Program-made: the position numbers and the translations under genes | Shown: one piece after another, positions 1 to 13,265 of the stretch | How the letters are laid out: every line of letters starts with the position of its first letter | How positions within the stretch are numbered: the first letter of the stretch is position 1 | NCBI GenBank assembly: GCA_002104945.1 | Contig: MCFH01000010.1 | Location: 1,050,501 to 1,114,500, forward strand | Direction: 5' to 3' | Source: Piromyces finnis | Lineage: Eukaryota; Neocallimastigomycota; Neocallimastigomycetes; Neocallimastigales; Neocallimastigaceae | Length of the DNA stretch: 64,000 bases | Notes under the pieces: model-generated | Databases searched by the model: none | What the model was told of the DNA's origin: nothing | What the model saw: only the letters and a program-made list of their open reading frames with translations

Positions 1-683
1 AAATATCTATAATAACAAGATTTAACTATTATAACATTATAATTATTTCCAAACCTTAATGAAGTTTTTTAAACAAGCAAATGAGATCTCTCTAAATAAA
101 AACCTTTATAAAAAAGGTTTTTTATAGAGCTTTTTAAATAAATATTATTTGTTTGTAAATTTTAAATTATATAATTTTAAAATAAATGTAATATTTTTTT
201 TGATATTAAATTAAAATGGTAATTATCATATTTAATTTAATTAATATTATGATTTGCTATAAATTATCAAATTTTAATCATTATCAAATATTAAAAATTT
301 ATTTAAATTATAACATAACAATATATCTATATATGAAAAATTGATTTATTAAATTATCATTTAATTGAAATTGTATTCATTATTAATTAAACTTTTTGTT
401 TTGACATTAAAAAAAAAAAATAATAATAAAAAATAAACTTAAATAATATTTCTTTTTCTTTAAAAAAAATATAAATAAAAGAACAAATTTTTTAAATTAA
501 AATTATCGAAAAATAAAAAAAAAAAAATGAAATAAACACTTAAATAAAATTAGTTATATTCAAGGAATATAAAGTTACAAATAAATAATATAATAAACAG
601 ATAATAAATAATAAAGCATCTAGATTAATCTAATCGATTTTATTAATAAAAAACAAATAATAAATACAAATTAAACTTTAAAG
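1..683. other. Intergenic, AT-rich, no gene seen
   Basis: No open reading frame of gene quality is visible on either strand. The stretch is almost entirely A/T with short poly(A) tracts near 410 and 520. It presumably holds the promoter of the transporter gene that follows. One hairpin (90-129) is listed separately. Confidence 0.7.
90..129. repeat. Imperfect hairpin (inverted repeat)
   Basis: The left arm (90-107) and right arm (113-129) pair through CTCTA/TAGAG at the base and AAAACCTTT/AAAGGTTTT at the top, with a small internal loop and a 5-nt apical loop. Because it includes G/C pairs in a region nearly free of them, chance is less likely than for the many A/T palindromes nearby. It may be an RNA 3' end of a gene outside the window. 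Function is unknown. Confidence 0.5.
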
Positions 684-2356
684 ATGTCATTTAATAAATA
701 CACCACGTTTTTGGTGTCAGGAATGCTTATCACAGGTGCCTGTAATACTTTATTAAATAAATTACAAGATAAGCAATGCGTCAAAGATTGTAATACAAAC
801 AACCCAAAGCTTTTTGAACAACCTGTTTTGCAAACCCTTAATATGTTTATGGGTGAGGCTTGCTGTTTGATTGCTAGTTATATTATAGAATATTATTCAA
901 GAAAAAAATATGCTAGAATTGATTCTGATGAAAATATTCCTCCAAATAACGAAGTATATTATAATTATTCTGATACTGAAAATATAAATACAGATAAATC
1001 TTCGCAACCTGAAAATAATATTAATATATATAACTCTGAGCCGGAAACAGATACTATTGTATCAGAATCTATTAATAAAACTGTGTTATATGGTAAATCA
1101 ACTCTTTTATTATGGTTACCTTCTATTTTGGATATTTGTGGTACTACAGTAAGTTAATTTAAATATATTTTTATTTAATTATTGAAAAAATTATTTTATA
1201 TAATAATAATTATTTTATTTTTTTTATTATCAAAACCAAATACATATAATTACATATATAATTTCTATATATCATATATGATATATGAATTAAATTATGT
1301 TTTTTTTCATAATCAAAGCTAATGAATGTTGGATTGATTTATGTTGCTGCATCTGTTTATCAAATGTTACGTGGTGCTGTTGTTATTTTTACTGGTTTCT
1401 TTTCAGTAGTATTTTTAAAAAGAAAGTTAAATAGTAGTCAGTGGATTTCTTTAGTCTTGGTTATGATGGGTGTATCCATAGTTGGTATGAGTAATATAAT
1501 CACTAAATCCCATCAATCACCTCTTCCAATTAATGAAGAAAATGAAAGCGTAAATCCATTTAAACATGCTACCTCAAAAAATATACTTGGGGTTTTAATG
1601 GTTATTTTAGCCCAAATCTTCACAGCTCTTCAATTTATTATTGAAGAAAAGATTATGAGTCGTTATGAAATAAGTCCATTAAAAACAGTTGGATATGAAG
1701 GTTCATTTGGACTTTTTACAGTTCTTGCAGCTATTCCGTTCCTATATCTTTTTATTGGTAGATATCATCAAGGTGGATTCTTTGACATTCCAGATGGTTT
1801 TTCTCAAATTATAAATAGTAATTCTATATTAGTTATTTCTATTGGTTGTATTTTTTCCATTGCTTTTTTCAACTGGTTCGGGCTCTCAGTTACAAATGTA
1901 GTTAGTGCAACTTCTAGAAGTACAATTGATACTTGCAGGTAAATCAATTAGATATTTTAAAAGTAAGAATATTATATTGTATAAATAACAATTCATTAAT
2001 TGTGTAATATATATATTTTACATAATAGAACCGTATTAATTTGGATGATAAGTCTTTATTTAGGTTGGGAAACATTTAATTGGTTCCAAGTTTTAGGATT
2101 TATAGGTAAAATAACCACTTTATTATTTTATTATATATATAATTTAATATTATATTAACATTATATATTTTTTATATATTTAGTTTTAATTTATGGTACA
2201 TTTATATTTAATGGAATTATAAACCTCCCTTTTCAACTAGTTGGTAAAAATGATAGAGATCGAGATACCTATAATGAAAATAGACCATTACTAGATGAAA
2301 ATCCTTCATCCATCTCTGATGATGAAGAAAATGAAAATCATTTTGCCAATATATAA
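684..2356 (+). CDS. SLC35F6-like drug/metabolite transporter
   Basis: Four exons joined by reading phase: 684-1148, 1319-1938, 2029-2105, 2184-2356, giving 444 residues. The protein starts MSFNKYTTFLVSGMLITGAC. It then has an N-rich, probably cytosolic insert (residues about 80-130), followed by successive membrane helices. Family signatures of SLC35F6 (formerly C2orf18) are clear: SVYQMLRGAVVIFTGFFSV, the EEKIMSRYEISPLKTVGYEG stretch, SIAFFNWFGLSVTNVVSA, and TVLIWMISLYLGWETFNW near the end. SLC35F6 proteins are multi-pass relatives of nucleotide-sugar transporters found on lysosomal or mitochondrial membranes; their substrate is uncertain. Compared with animal members (about 370 residues) the extra length is mainly the N-rich insert and the acidic C-terminal tail. 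The start has the A-rich context AAAG-ATG. Family assignment is firm, substrate unknown. Confidence 0.9.
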
Positions 2357-3084
2357 TTACCGTATAAATATTATTTTTAAAAAATTTTATTGAACATTTT
2401 TGAAAAACTCTCGAATGTTTAACTTTTACTTAATTTTGATCTGTAAATTTTTAATAAACAACGTATTTTCAAATATTCTATCTTTTTTATATATATATAA
2501 ATGTAAAATGAAATTATAAAAGAATATAATAAATATCTATAATAATGACATAAAAAAGTATGTAATACAATAAAAAAATTTCATTTTATTAAATTATATA
2601 TTAGCAATATAATAAAATCATTTCATTTTATTAAATTATATATTATAAGATATATTATAAATTTATTAATATAAATTTATTTCTAAATTTCGATGGATTT
2701 ATTAACTTTAAACATTTTTTTATATACTAATAACATATGATAATCTACAAATTTGAAAATTTTAAATTAATTAAATAAGTTTTTAAAAGTTTAAACATTT
2801 AATAAGTTATAATTGTAAACTTAATAGCTATAATAATTTTATTATTAAATAAATTAATTTTTTTTTTTAAATTATTATTATTATAAATATATTAATTTAT
2901 TTATTTTGTTTTTTCAAAACAAAAACTAAAAGCAAAAAACAAAAATAAATTACTACTTATTAATTTATACTTTATATTAATTAAATAATAGAGTATATAG
3001 TTCTTGTAATTTTATTACAAAATATATAATACTTTTTGTTTTATAAAAATACACATTCATAAATATTGTATATAAAAAATTAAG
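2357..3084. other. Intergenic, AT-rich
   Basis: No gene seen. It contains the 3' end of the transporter gene and presumably the promoter of the BAR-SH3 gene, plus a 26-bp direct repeat listed separately. Confidence 0.7.
2578..2645. repeat. 26-bp direct repeat, two copies
   Basis: A 26-nt sequence beginning ATTTCATTTTATTAAATT occurs at 2578-2603 and again, identically, at 2620-2645, a spacing of 42 bp. It looks like a small local duplication downstream of the transporter gene. Confidence 0.7.
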
Positions 3085-4719
3085 ATGAGAGGTATTTCAA
3101 AATTTGTTCAAAGAGGACCACAACAGGTCAAAAATATTATTAATAGAAATGGAAATGAAAGAGATTTGGATTTCAAAAGTTTAGAAGATCATGTCAATAA
3201 AATCCAAACAAATGTAAAAAATCTAATTACCGATTCTGATAAATTTAAAAAAACTGTTGAAAGTATGATGAAACATCAAGAAGAATTAGGAAAATCTATG
3301 TTAGAAGTAATTATATATTTATTTAAAAAGAGCTTTTTTATTATTATTATTTTATTAAATATAAAAATATTTAATATTTAATATATATTTATAATACTAA
3401 TATATTCGTAAATATATATGTTTTAAATAATACTTATAGTTATATAAACCAATTACAAACATTTCAGAATCACCTGTTTCTTCTAATGAAGATGTTTCAA
3501 GAAGAAGTTCTGTTTACAGTAAATAATAAAAAAAAAGTTTTTTTTTTTTTTTTTTTTTTTTTAAATAATTTATATCAATTTAAATTAGTATAATAAAAAT
3601 CTGAAATTTATTTTTATCTATATTAAATATATATTATAATAACAAAATAAAATATAAAAAACTTAAATGATAACATAATTGTTAAATGTTAAATAAATTC
3701 GACATATAATAAAAAAATATATATATATGTATACCAATGATGATAATAATAACAAAGGTAACACAAATATCGATGTTCAAGGTGATACTAGGAAAATCGA
3801 AATTTATTTAGAAAAAACTAAAACTATGAATGAACAAATTTTATCACATATTCAAAATGTTAATTTCCATGTCATTGAACCAATGAAAAAATATGGAGAT
3901 GTTATTCATTCTGTAAAGCAAGTATTAAAGAAGCGTTCACACAAAGCACTTGATTATGATCGTCATAAAGATTCCCTTGATAAATTAAATGCTAAACAAA
4001 GTAGGAGTCTTGATGAAGAAAGAAAATTAACTAAAACTCGTGAAGCTTTCACTACTGCAGAACTTGAATTTAAAACTTATGATGATCAATTAAAGCAACA
4101 ATTACCTACATTCTTTGATTGTAGTTCTAGTTTATATGATTCTTGTTTAATTACGTTCTATAGTATTCAAAAAGATGTTTTCCATATTATGTATGTATAC
4201 TTTTATGAAATAGCTAATGAATGTGGTCTCAACTTAAATGCTGATATTATTTCTCAGTATGAAAGTAAAAATTGTGCAGCTCTTTTAGAAGATCAAAAAA
4301 TTGATAATTTAAATCGTTTATTAGCAAGTAGTCATATTTCTACTGCTGGATCCATTAATACTAGTAATACTACGACAACCTCAGGCCCATCATTAGCATC
4401 TCCTGTTGGTAATTATGGCAATAATGCAAATTTACAAGATGAGTTACCATCTTACGAATCTGCTATTAGAGATGTTAATCAAAGAAGTTCATTTTCACGC
4501 CCAAATACTACAGCTAAAGTACCACCAGCTATACCACAAAGATCAACTGTACAATATGTTACTGCTTTATATGATTTCACTGCACAAAATGCAGGCGATA
4601 TTTCCTTTAGACGTGGTGATAAAATTGAAATTGTTAAAAAAACAAATAATAAGAATGAATGGTGGACTGGTAAAATTAATGGTCAAGTTGGTCAGTTCCC
4701 TGGTAATTACGTTGAATAA
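3085..4719 (+). CDS. BAR-SH3 protein, amphiphysin/Rvs167-like
   Basis: Three phase-consistent exons: 3085-3306, 3440-3518 and 3758-4719, giving 420 residues. The N-terminus (MRGISKFVQRGPQQVKNIIN) is the amphipathic N-BAR start, followed by the BAR coiled-coil; the first intron interrupts ...SMLE / LYKPITNIS. The BAR region runs to about residue 240 (ends near FYEIANECGLNLN). A Ser/Thr/Asn-rich linker and a short proline-rich piece follow, then an SH3 domain (ALYDF, EWWTG, GQFPGNYVE) at the very C-terminus. Proteins of this family bend membranes during endocytosis and bind actin regulators through the SH3. The second intron (3519-3757) contains a 26-nt poly(T) tract and ends at an unusual AAAG acceptor, but the phase and family alignment support that join. 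An ATG at 3727 lies inside the intron and is not the start. Confidence 0.9.
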
Positions 4720-5032
4720 TTTTACTTTAAAAAATAAATAAAATAAAAAAAAATATAAAATTAAAAATTATAAAAAAATGTTAAATTTTTTCCCATTAAA
4801 TATTACTTAATATTCTATATAATAAGTAATATGTTTTATTAAATTATTCCTTTTTAATTATATTTTTTTTCTTAAAAAAAAAATTATAAAAACTAAAAGT
4901 ATTTATATATATATATTTATATATATATTTAAAGTATTTATGGATAAATTGATAATTTTTATTTTATTTTGGTTACACTTTTTTTAATATAATTAAAATA
5001 AATTCATAATGTACTACTAAATTTATCAAATT

Positions 5033-5068
<36 letters not shown>

Positions 5069-5436
5069 CCAATAATCATCATTTTATCCTTAAATAATTA
5101 TTTTATCACTGTTAAAATTTTAATTATTTATTTTTTTTTATTTTTTTTAAGTGGAAAATATAAATATCAATGGTGTATATACATATATATTTTTTAGGCA
5201 TTTAAATAAAAGAAAGGCTCATGCTAATTAATTAATTATATATTTCTAGATTCTAAGTTATTTTAGAATGAAAATGATATTTTTATTTTTTCTTTTCTTT
5301 TTTTAATTATTTTCAATAATTAATTTTAATTCATAATAATAAATTATATTGCTTATTGTTTTTCGAATAAATCAATATCTATCCTTATTAAAGTTTGGAT
5401 CTTTAATTATTATAAATAAAAAGGATTGTTAGACAA
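4720..5436. other. Convergent intergenic region
   Basis: This is the space between the 3' ends of the BAR-SH3 gene (plus) and the SNX3-like gene (minus). It has no gene, a 27-nt poly(A) run near 5038-5064, and otherwise A/T-rich sequence in which both transcripts presumably terminate. Confidence 0.7.
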
Positions 5437-6551
5437 TTATTTATATAAGGAATAAATATAAAATATATTTTTATTAAATAAATAGGGGATATATTTGCCT
5501 TGGATAAATGGAACAAGAATCTAAATAGTCAAATTATATTTATATTTATATTATTATTATTATTATTATTATTAAATAATAGTAAAAAAAATTAATAAAA
5601 TAAAATAAAATATTGTTAATATTACTATATTTTTAAATTTTGTAGTTTAAAATTTAAAATCTACTTTATATTATTACCTTTGAACCAGTTTGAAGTAATG
5701 GATGTCCAGCGACACTATAAAATACGTTTTATTTATTAATAATATATTAATTTTAAAACATTTTAGATAAGTGCTTTTTTATTATTATTATTATTATTAT
5801 TTTATTTTATTTTATTTTATTTTTTTATTTATTTCATTTACTTATTTATATTATTTTATTATCAATATTTATAATTTAAAAATTACATTTGTAAAAATCT
5901 TTCTAAACCTGCTCTTCTATTTTCAATAACTTCATCACTGAAACGATTAGTAAATACTTTTCCTGGAAGTTGAGGGATTTTTACTCGAGAACTTTCTCTT
6001 TCTAAAGCATCTTTGAACCATTCAAATTCACTGTATCTACGCCTTACAGAGGAATTTTTCAATTTAAATGCTGGGATATTATTCTTTTATTATTATATAA
6101 ATAAATATAATATAATATATATAAATGTATTATTTTTTAAAATTATTTTTAATTTATAATTTATATTATCTTTTTATACTGAACTTACTCTACAAACAAT
6201 TTCATAATCGGTGAACTTGTATTGAATTAAGATTTATTTTAATATATTTAAATAATAAATTAAAAGAGAGAGATATTATTATAATATATAATATTAACAA
6301 AAAAAAAAAAAATAGATATTTAATTGAAAATTCGCTTCTATTTATTTTTGATTTGATTATTATTTTTAAATACTTCATAATTTGTTTTATTTAAAAATAT
6401 ATACTTGTTTTCTACCAAATCCATGAGTCAATGGAGCTCTAACTTCAATTTCCAAGAAATTTTCTGGAATGCCATATCTTTCTTCGGCACTTTGTTCATG
6501 GAAATCAACTTTGGAAATATCATATGGTCTTACTGCGCTGAAACGATCCAT
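5437..6551 (-). CDS. SNX3: Sorting nexin 3 (SNX3/Grd19) homologue
   Basis: Five phase-consistent exons on the minus strand: 6405-6551, 6189-6215, 5887-6083, 5678-5714, 5437-5520. Together they encode 163 residues, essentially the length of animal SNX3 (162). The whole protein is one PX domain with a short N-terminal arm. Visible motifs are [28 protein letters not shown], the phosphoinositide-binding [10 protein letters not shown], the LPGK loop, and [12 protein letters not shown] before the C-terminus. SNX3 binds PI3P on early endosomes and, with retromer, recycles membrane proteins to the Golgi. Exon 2 is a 27-bp microexon. The gene converges with the BAR-SH3 gene; both have membrane-trafficking roles, but no shared regulation can be seen. 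Confidence 0.92.
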
Positions 6552-8358
6552 TCTAAGATAATATAATATGATATCTTTTAATTTTTATGAAGATTGAATA
6601 ATGTTTTTATATGCGAATTATAAATTATTTTTATTATTTATACTAATTTGATTAATGAATATTGTTTTATTTAATAAAGTTAAAACTGTCAATATTGAAA
6701 TAAATTATCAAAAAATAGTTATGATTATATATCTAAAATAAAAACGTTTATTGTATATATACTTTAACCAATTTATATATACATTAAAATAGTTGAAGAA
6801 TTATATATTAACTTATCTATATTTATAACAATTATTTTTAATAAAAACATAAACTTTAAGACTTACTTTATTTAAATTTATTTTAATTTTTTTGAATTTT
6901 TTTTTTTTTTTTTTTTTTAAAGTAAATCTCTTTTTATATACATAGAATACATATACATATAGAATACATAAATAAATGTCAAACTTTAATATTAATAGAA
7001 TTTTTATTTATCTTATCATTTAATAAAAATTCAAATATTTTAATATAAATGAAGTTAATATTAGTAAAAATGAAGGTAATTTAAATGATATTAAAAATTT
7101 TCTAATAATTATCAAATTAAAAATAAAATAGCCAAACTAATAAAATTTTTAAAATTAATAATAAAACATTGAACATTAAAAAATACCTTTAATAAATTTT
7201 TTTTAACAATACAATTAACCCTTTTTTTTTATTAATACTAAAAAACACATTTATTAAAATAAAAATATATAATAATAATATATAAATAAAATAAAAAAAA
7301 ATATAATATATTCCAATAAAATATGAGAACTTTTTCTAAAATATTATTCTATTTAATGCAATAATTAATTTGTTATTATAAATTTTCAAAATTATGAAGG
7401 AAAGTCATTAATAGTACAAAACATACTAAGCCTGTCTTATTATTCCAAACATTGATTCATCTGACTATTGATTTAAGCCCACTTAATTAATATTCATTTC
7501 TCAGATACTAAATGATATATTTTATTAAATTACTATATTGAATTAACTAAAGAAGAGTTTTTAGATTTCATTTTTAATTTAGTATTTATATATCATATTC
7601 TGCTTCTTACTCTATGTAGAAATATATATATTTCATATAAATATACAGTATAAAATATTATTTCACAAATAAATGCATATATTATTTTGCTATCTCTTAA
7701 CGACTATGAATATTAATTAATGTATTAATTAATTAATGATATTCTTTATTACAAAGTAAACTAATTTATAAAAAATAACCAAAATAATAAATAATACATT
7801 CTAATAAATAATTAATTATAATTAAAAATAATAAATAACATTAATTTTATTCACTTATTCACTTAATCATTTTTTATTTATTATTTATTTTTTTTTTAAT
7901 ATTAAAAAAAAAATATACAACATAATTTTAAGTCGAATTAAATAAATCCTTATTAAATTAATTATTAGATTTTATAATATTTATTACATAATTTTAACAT
8001 TTTTTTTATTTATTTTATTATCATAGTTTTTTTTTTTTTTTAATTAAGAATATTAACTATAGTTTAAAAATTGTTATTATTACTTATTGTTAATTAATAA
8101 GAAAAAATAACTACTATAACAAAATAATTAATATTATTTATAATTATTAATTATTAATTATTTATTACAACTAGTAATTTTTCAGAAAAAGTTTATAATA
8201 ATAATAATATATACTTTATAATATATTATCCAAAAAATTATAGTTTCACTTTTATTAAATAAAATACAGATAAATTAGATAAATTAAAAATAATTTTGTA
8301 TTTAGATTAATATTCTACCAAAAGAATATATCCAATATAATAAATATAACAAAACATT
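6552..8358. other. Intergenic, AT-rich, no gene seen
   Basis: About 1.8 kb with no supported gene. It lies upstream of the SNX3-like gene and downstream of the Sid2-like kinase, both on the minus strand. It holds a poly(T) run near 6897-6918 and a short direct repeat containing TAGAATACATA around 6943-6971. The segment around 7425-7510 is slightly richer in G/C, but neither strand gives a convincing exon or RNA fold. Confidence 0.6.
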
Positions 8359-11300
8359 TTAATTCTTGAAATCTTTATGCCTATAAGTAAAACCAATGAA
8401 TTCTTTTCGTAGTTCCTCATCCTCTGGTTTTAATACAGGAACTGCTTGTTTATTTTTTTTATCATTACCAATTCCAAAAAGTTGTTTCAAACCATTTCCA
8501 TTTTTATTTTTTAGTATATTTAATATTCCGTTTTTAAACTCATTTAGCTCTTGTGATTCACCTAATTCATTAGTATCAACATTGCGATAAATTTCTTTAT
8601 CTTCACGTTCCTTTTTATTCATAATATTTTTATATAATAATAAATCTTCTGGATTACTGAAATCATCAAAGTAGGTTGTATCAATATCTGATTCAAGTTT
8701 TGGAATAAATGGTGGACTTGGTCCTTTTGAAGTTCTTAAATCTTTAAATCTGATATCATTACAGAAAAATGGATGATCCTGCACTTGATAAAGTGATGAC
8801 ATTCTTTCTGATCTATCAGTAATTAGTCTAGATATAAATCAAAAAATAAAAAAGAAGCATATTGTTAGAACAATATTACTTTGTTTTAAATTAAAAAAAC
8901 TAATATAGTGATAATAATTATATAATAGATTTAATTCCATAATTTATAAAGCATTAATAATATTAAAATATTTATAATTATACCTTGTAATTAAATCCCA
9001 TGCCTCATCTGATAAATTAAATTCTTCATCTTCTCCTTCATATATCGGTCTTTCTAAAACTTCTTTCCATTTATAAACATTTAACCAAATTTCATCCATT
9101 GATGGAGCTGTAAATGGTGGATATCCTATTCATACAAAATATGGACTAACAATTATTATATATAATTTATTTTAATATGTTTAAAATAATCTATGAAATT
9201 ACCAGATAAAAATTCAAATAAAATACATCCAAGAGACCAATAATCAACTAAATAATCATACCCATTGTTATCTAAAATTTCTGGTGCCATATAATCTGGT
9301 GAACCAACTAAAGAAAATGCCTATTATATTATTAAATATATTATATATTTATAATAAAAATCACTATAATTAATACTATGATTTTAATTAGTACTAGAAT
9401 AAAAGATATTTTTATAAAAAAAATTACCCATTTTTTTTCTTTTCTCATTGATTTATGAATGGTCCTTCGTTCAGCAATTGTTCTTGGTATAATTTGCTTA
9501 TCTTTAATATCGTCAAACTACATATTTATAATATATTTTATTACTTTTATATTTATATAAATTATTAATTTAAATATTATTTTAATTACCTTTGATCTTA
9601 AAGAGTTAATACATCTGGAACTTATTGCACCACGACTTAATCCAAAATCAGTTAATTTAATATGACCATTAGCATCAATTAAAAAGTTTTCTGGTTTTAA
9701 ATCCCTTTTAATTATTATATGAAATTTTTTATTTTAATTTTAATTATTTTTTTTATCATTTCAATATATTTTTTTATTCTTTTTTTACCTATGAATAAAA
9801 CCTAATTCATGCAAACTATTTACAGCCATAAACATTTCTGATATGTAGAATTTTGTATGCGTTTCCAACAATATTCCTTTTTTTTAAATGAAAGTAGTAT
9901 TAATAATTTTATTCATTTTAATATTATGAAATGATCACTCAAAAATATTATTAAATATTTATAATAATATACCGCTCTTATTTAATAATGTTCTAACATC
10001 GCCACCAGGAACAAATTCCTAATTATTAATTAATAAAGATTAGTTAGTATAATTATGTACTTTTAAATAATATTTAAATTAGAAATTATTATTACAATAG
10101 CTAAGTAGACGTTTTCAACATCTTGAAAAGCATATAATAATTTTACGAGCCAAACTGAAGTTGTTGCTGTTAAAACATCTCTTTCGGTTAATACATGTTG
10201 AATCTTTTTAATTTATGATAATGATAAGAAGAAGAACAATTAATATTTAAAATTATTCTAAGTATTTGCGAAGTATACTATATTAATATATAAAATACAT
10301 ACTTCATTTGATCTTAATAATTTCTTCTTACTCATTTGCTTTAATGCGCATATTTCACCCGTATCTTTTTTTCTTGCTAAATAAACCTTTTAATTATATT
10401 TAATATTTATAAAGTAAATAATGAGAAATAATACATATAAAGTAACTTAATATATAAATTACTAAATAGATACATATACATTCTATAACTCTTACCTGCC
10501 CATAACCACCTTGACCTACTTGTGTTAATAAATGGAATTGATCAACTTTAATCTTTATTCTACGTTTTCTTAAAAATGCTCTCTCTTTTCCGCAGTATAA
10601 TTTCCATTGCCTATTATACTCTTCTGGACTTAACTATATACAATTTCATAAAATAAGCTTCATTATTAATAATAATGTATATTAATATATATTTTTATTT
10701 CTTACATTATTTATAATAGCATTCTGTTTAAATTGTTTTGTTCTACTTTGTCTATGACTAATATATGTTAATATATCAAAATAATACTCTAGAAAGTCTA
10801 TTATAATATATATACATATAAATATATATATATATATTATTATTATTATTATTATTATTTTATTTACTAAATTTAATATTATCTAATAATTATATTTATT
10901 ATATGGTTAAAAAAATAAGATATATTTACAGACTTGAGCCATCATACATCTACGCTTTGTAGCGGCGGATGGTGGTGATAAATTATTAATTTCATGCTTT
11001 AATGTTTCAACAGTAGGTTTATTTTGATAATCATCTGTTTGAAGTTGTGAACTGCTAGCCTTACTTTCACTGAACATATCAGGAACAGATTCGTATTTAT
11101 TATAGAGATAACTATTTCTTGGAATTTCTTTATTATTAAATTCGTGTCTTACAAAATATTGATCATTGATAATATGGCAATTTTGGGTATCATTAAATTC
11201 ATTATTATATGAATTTTCATAATCATTATGTAGCATATTAAAATTTTTAGCTTTTTCACTTTTTGGTGGAAGGGGTGGTGGATAATTTGCATAATTTGAA

Positions 11301-13265
11301 GCATTTTCTTGTTTGGAATTATAAACAGAAATACTTTTATCCTCTTATTGATCCAAAATTAATATCATATTATATTTTATAAGTTACATTATGTTTTTTA
11401 TTTATATAAATTCATTTTATTTTGTGATTTAATTAATGAAAAAAAAATAATTAATGGATATTAAATATTATTATTTAATTTACTTAAATTATGGAATTAA
11501 TTATAAATAGATTATTATTGTATAAAATTACCATTTAATGGGAATTCATTAGAATTAATATTATTTTGAGATTCAATTTTTAATGATTCAAGACTATTTG
11601 GCAATGTTTCTAATAATTCTGACATATATTTATTTTCTTCTTTATCATTTGTTTCCTCATGATTTTCATCTACATTTCTAGGTATATTAAATATTTTATC
11701 TTCATGTTCAAGTAAAATTTTATTACTTAAATCACTTTTGCTTTTACCATATTTTTTTTGTAAATATGATGAAAATTCATTTGAGGAATTCTGTTTTAAC
11801 ATTTCCATTTGCTTTATTTGATTTTCTTCTTCATGTATAATTACATCAGATAAAAATGTAGAATCACATGCACTTTTTAGGATGAATACAATTGAGTTTT
11901 CATTTTTTTTACAGTTTTCCTCTTCATCCGATTCAGTATTAATTCCACTATGGGCAATATTATTATCTGGTACATTTTTATCGCGAAGACTTGAAATATC
12001 TTTTTCACTGTTATTTATTGCCAGTTTCTTTAATGATACTACTTTACTATATAATGAGTTATTTTTACTCCTACTTCCATTATGTGAGGATTCTGAATTA
12101 TATAAAACTGGTTGATCACTATTATGATGAAAATCTTTTTCATTGTTATAAACATTATTCATATAACTTTTCAAGTATATACTGTTTTTTTTATCAACTA
12201 AATTATTGTATATATTACTAATTGATGATAAATTTATTGAGTTATTGATAGTTTTCACAGTAGATTTTGAGTTACTAGATTTAATAGATTTTATATCACT
12301 AACGGGTTGTTTTTTCTTATATCCACTTTCTAAATCTATATATAAATAAATTTACATATATTAATAATAATAAATATAATTTATTTATTAGTTTTAATAT
12401 TTCATACATATATCTTTTAAGTGTAGATCTTCAAATAACTATATAATTTATTTACCATCATTACAAGTATCGTGGTAGATTTGTTTTAAAGTTTCATTTA
12501 TATTTTTGTTTTCAGGAACTTCTAAGTAATTGCTTTTTTTAGTATTATTAATTGTATTTCTAAGATTATCCTTTATTTGTTGATGTTCATTCATATTTCT
12601 TTTATTTTTTTCATTTATTATATAAAGAATTATTAATATTAAAGATTAATTTGTAAAATAAATTAACAAATTTCAAATATATAATATTTTCATCACAACG
12701 TTAGTATTTAATTTGATTTATTATAAAATAACTATAATATATATTCGATTTACACTACATATATATATTACTATTATGAATCTTACCTAGTATTTATACG
12801 AGAGTTTTCACAACTTTTAGGATTTTGATGATATATTTTTTCATTATAATTAACATTCTCGATTTGGTTCTTGTGAGAATGACTACTGTTATAATTGGTT
12901 TGGGTTGATAGTTTTGGGGTTTGAGATATTTCTAATTTATTATTATTTATATGTTTATTTATATTTGGACTTTTATGAGAATCATTTATTTCCTTCCCAT
13001 TTAAACTATATTTGTTTATTTGATTATTCCTAATATTATCTATCTTATTACGCTCCTCATTCAATAAATTATTTTCTAGATTATGTTTACGATGAACAGA
13101 TGATAGATCATCTCTACTATACATTTTGTAACCACCTTTAAATGAAAGCTTATCTAATACTTCTTTACTATACACTTTTTCCAATGGCAAATTCTCATTA
13201 TTTAAAGAATTGATATTCCGATTATTATATTTTTCCTTTTGATATTTTAAATTATTATTTTCCAT
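8359..13265 (-). CDS. NDR-family kinase, Sid2/Dbf2 type
   Basis: Multi-exon gene. The N-terminal exons 12787-13265, 12456-12598, 11532-12335 and about 10930-11343 join in phase and encode about 600 residues of Asn/Ser/Lys-rich, probably disordered sequence. A Mob-binding-type helix region follows ([20 protein letters not shown]; 10710-10790), then the AGC kinase domain: Gly loop VGQGGYGQ near 10500, ATP-binding lysine ALKQM near 10345, RDLKPENF near 9700, DFGLS near 9645. The activation segment [14 protein letters not shown] (9284-9320) has the regulatory Ser. The C-terminal hydrophobic motif FIGFTYR ends the protein. In fungi these kinases act in the mitotic-exit/septation network with Mob1. 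The insert between DFG and the activation segment and the phrase GSPDYMAPE fit Dbf2/Sid2 better than Orb6/Cbk1. Small exons in the kinase domain were placed by family similarity. Confidence 0.88.

Noticed and set aside
3727-4719. Independent SH3 protein starting at 3727
   Set aside because: Its first residues lie in an intron. Joining 3518 to 3758 gives a complete N-BAR domain, so it is part of the BAR-SH3 gene.
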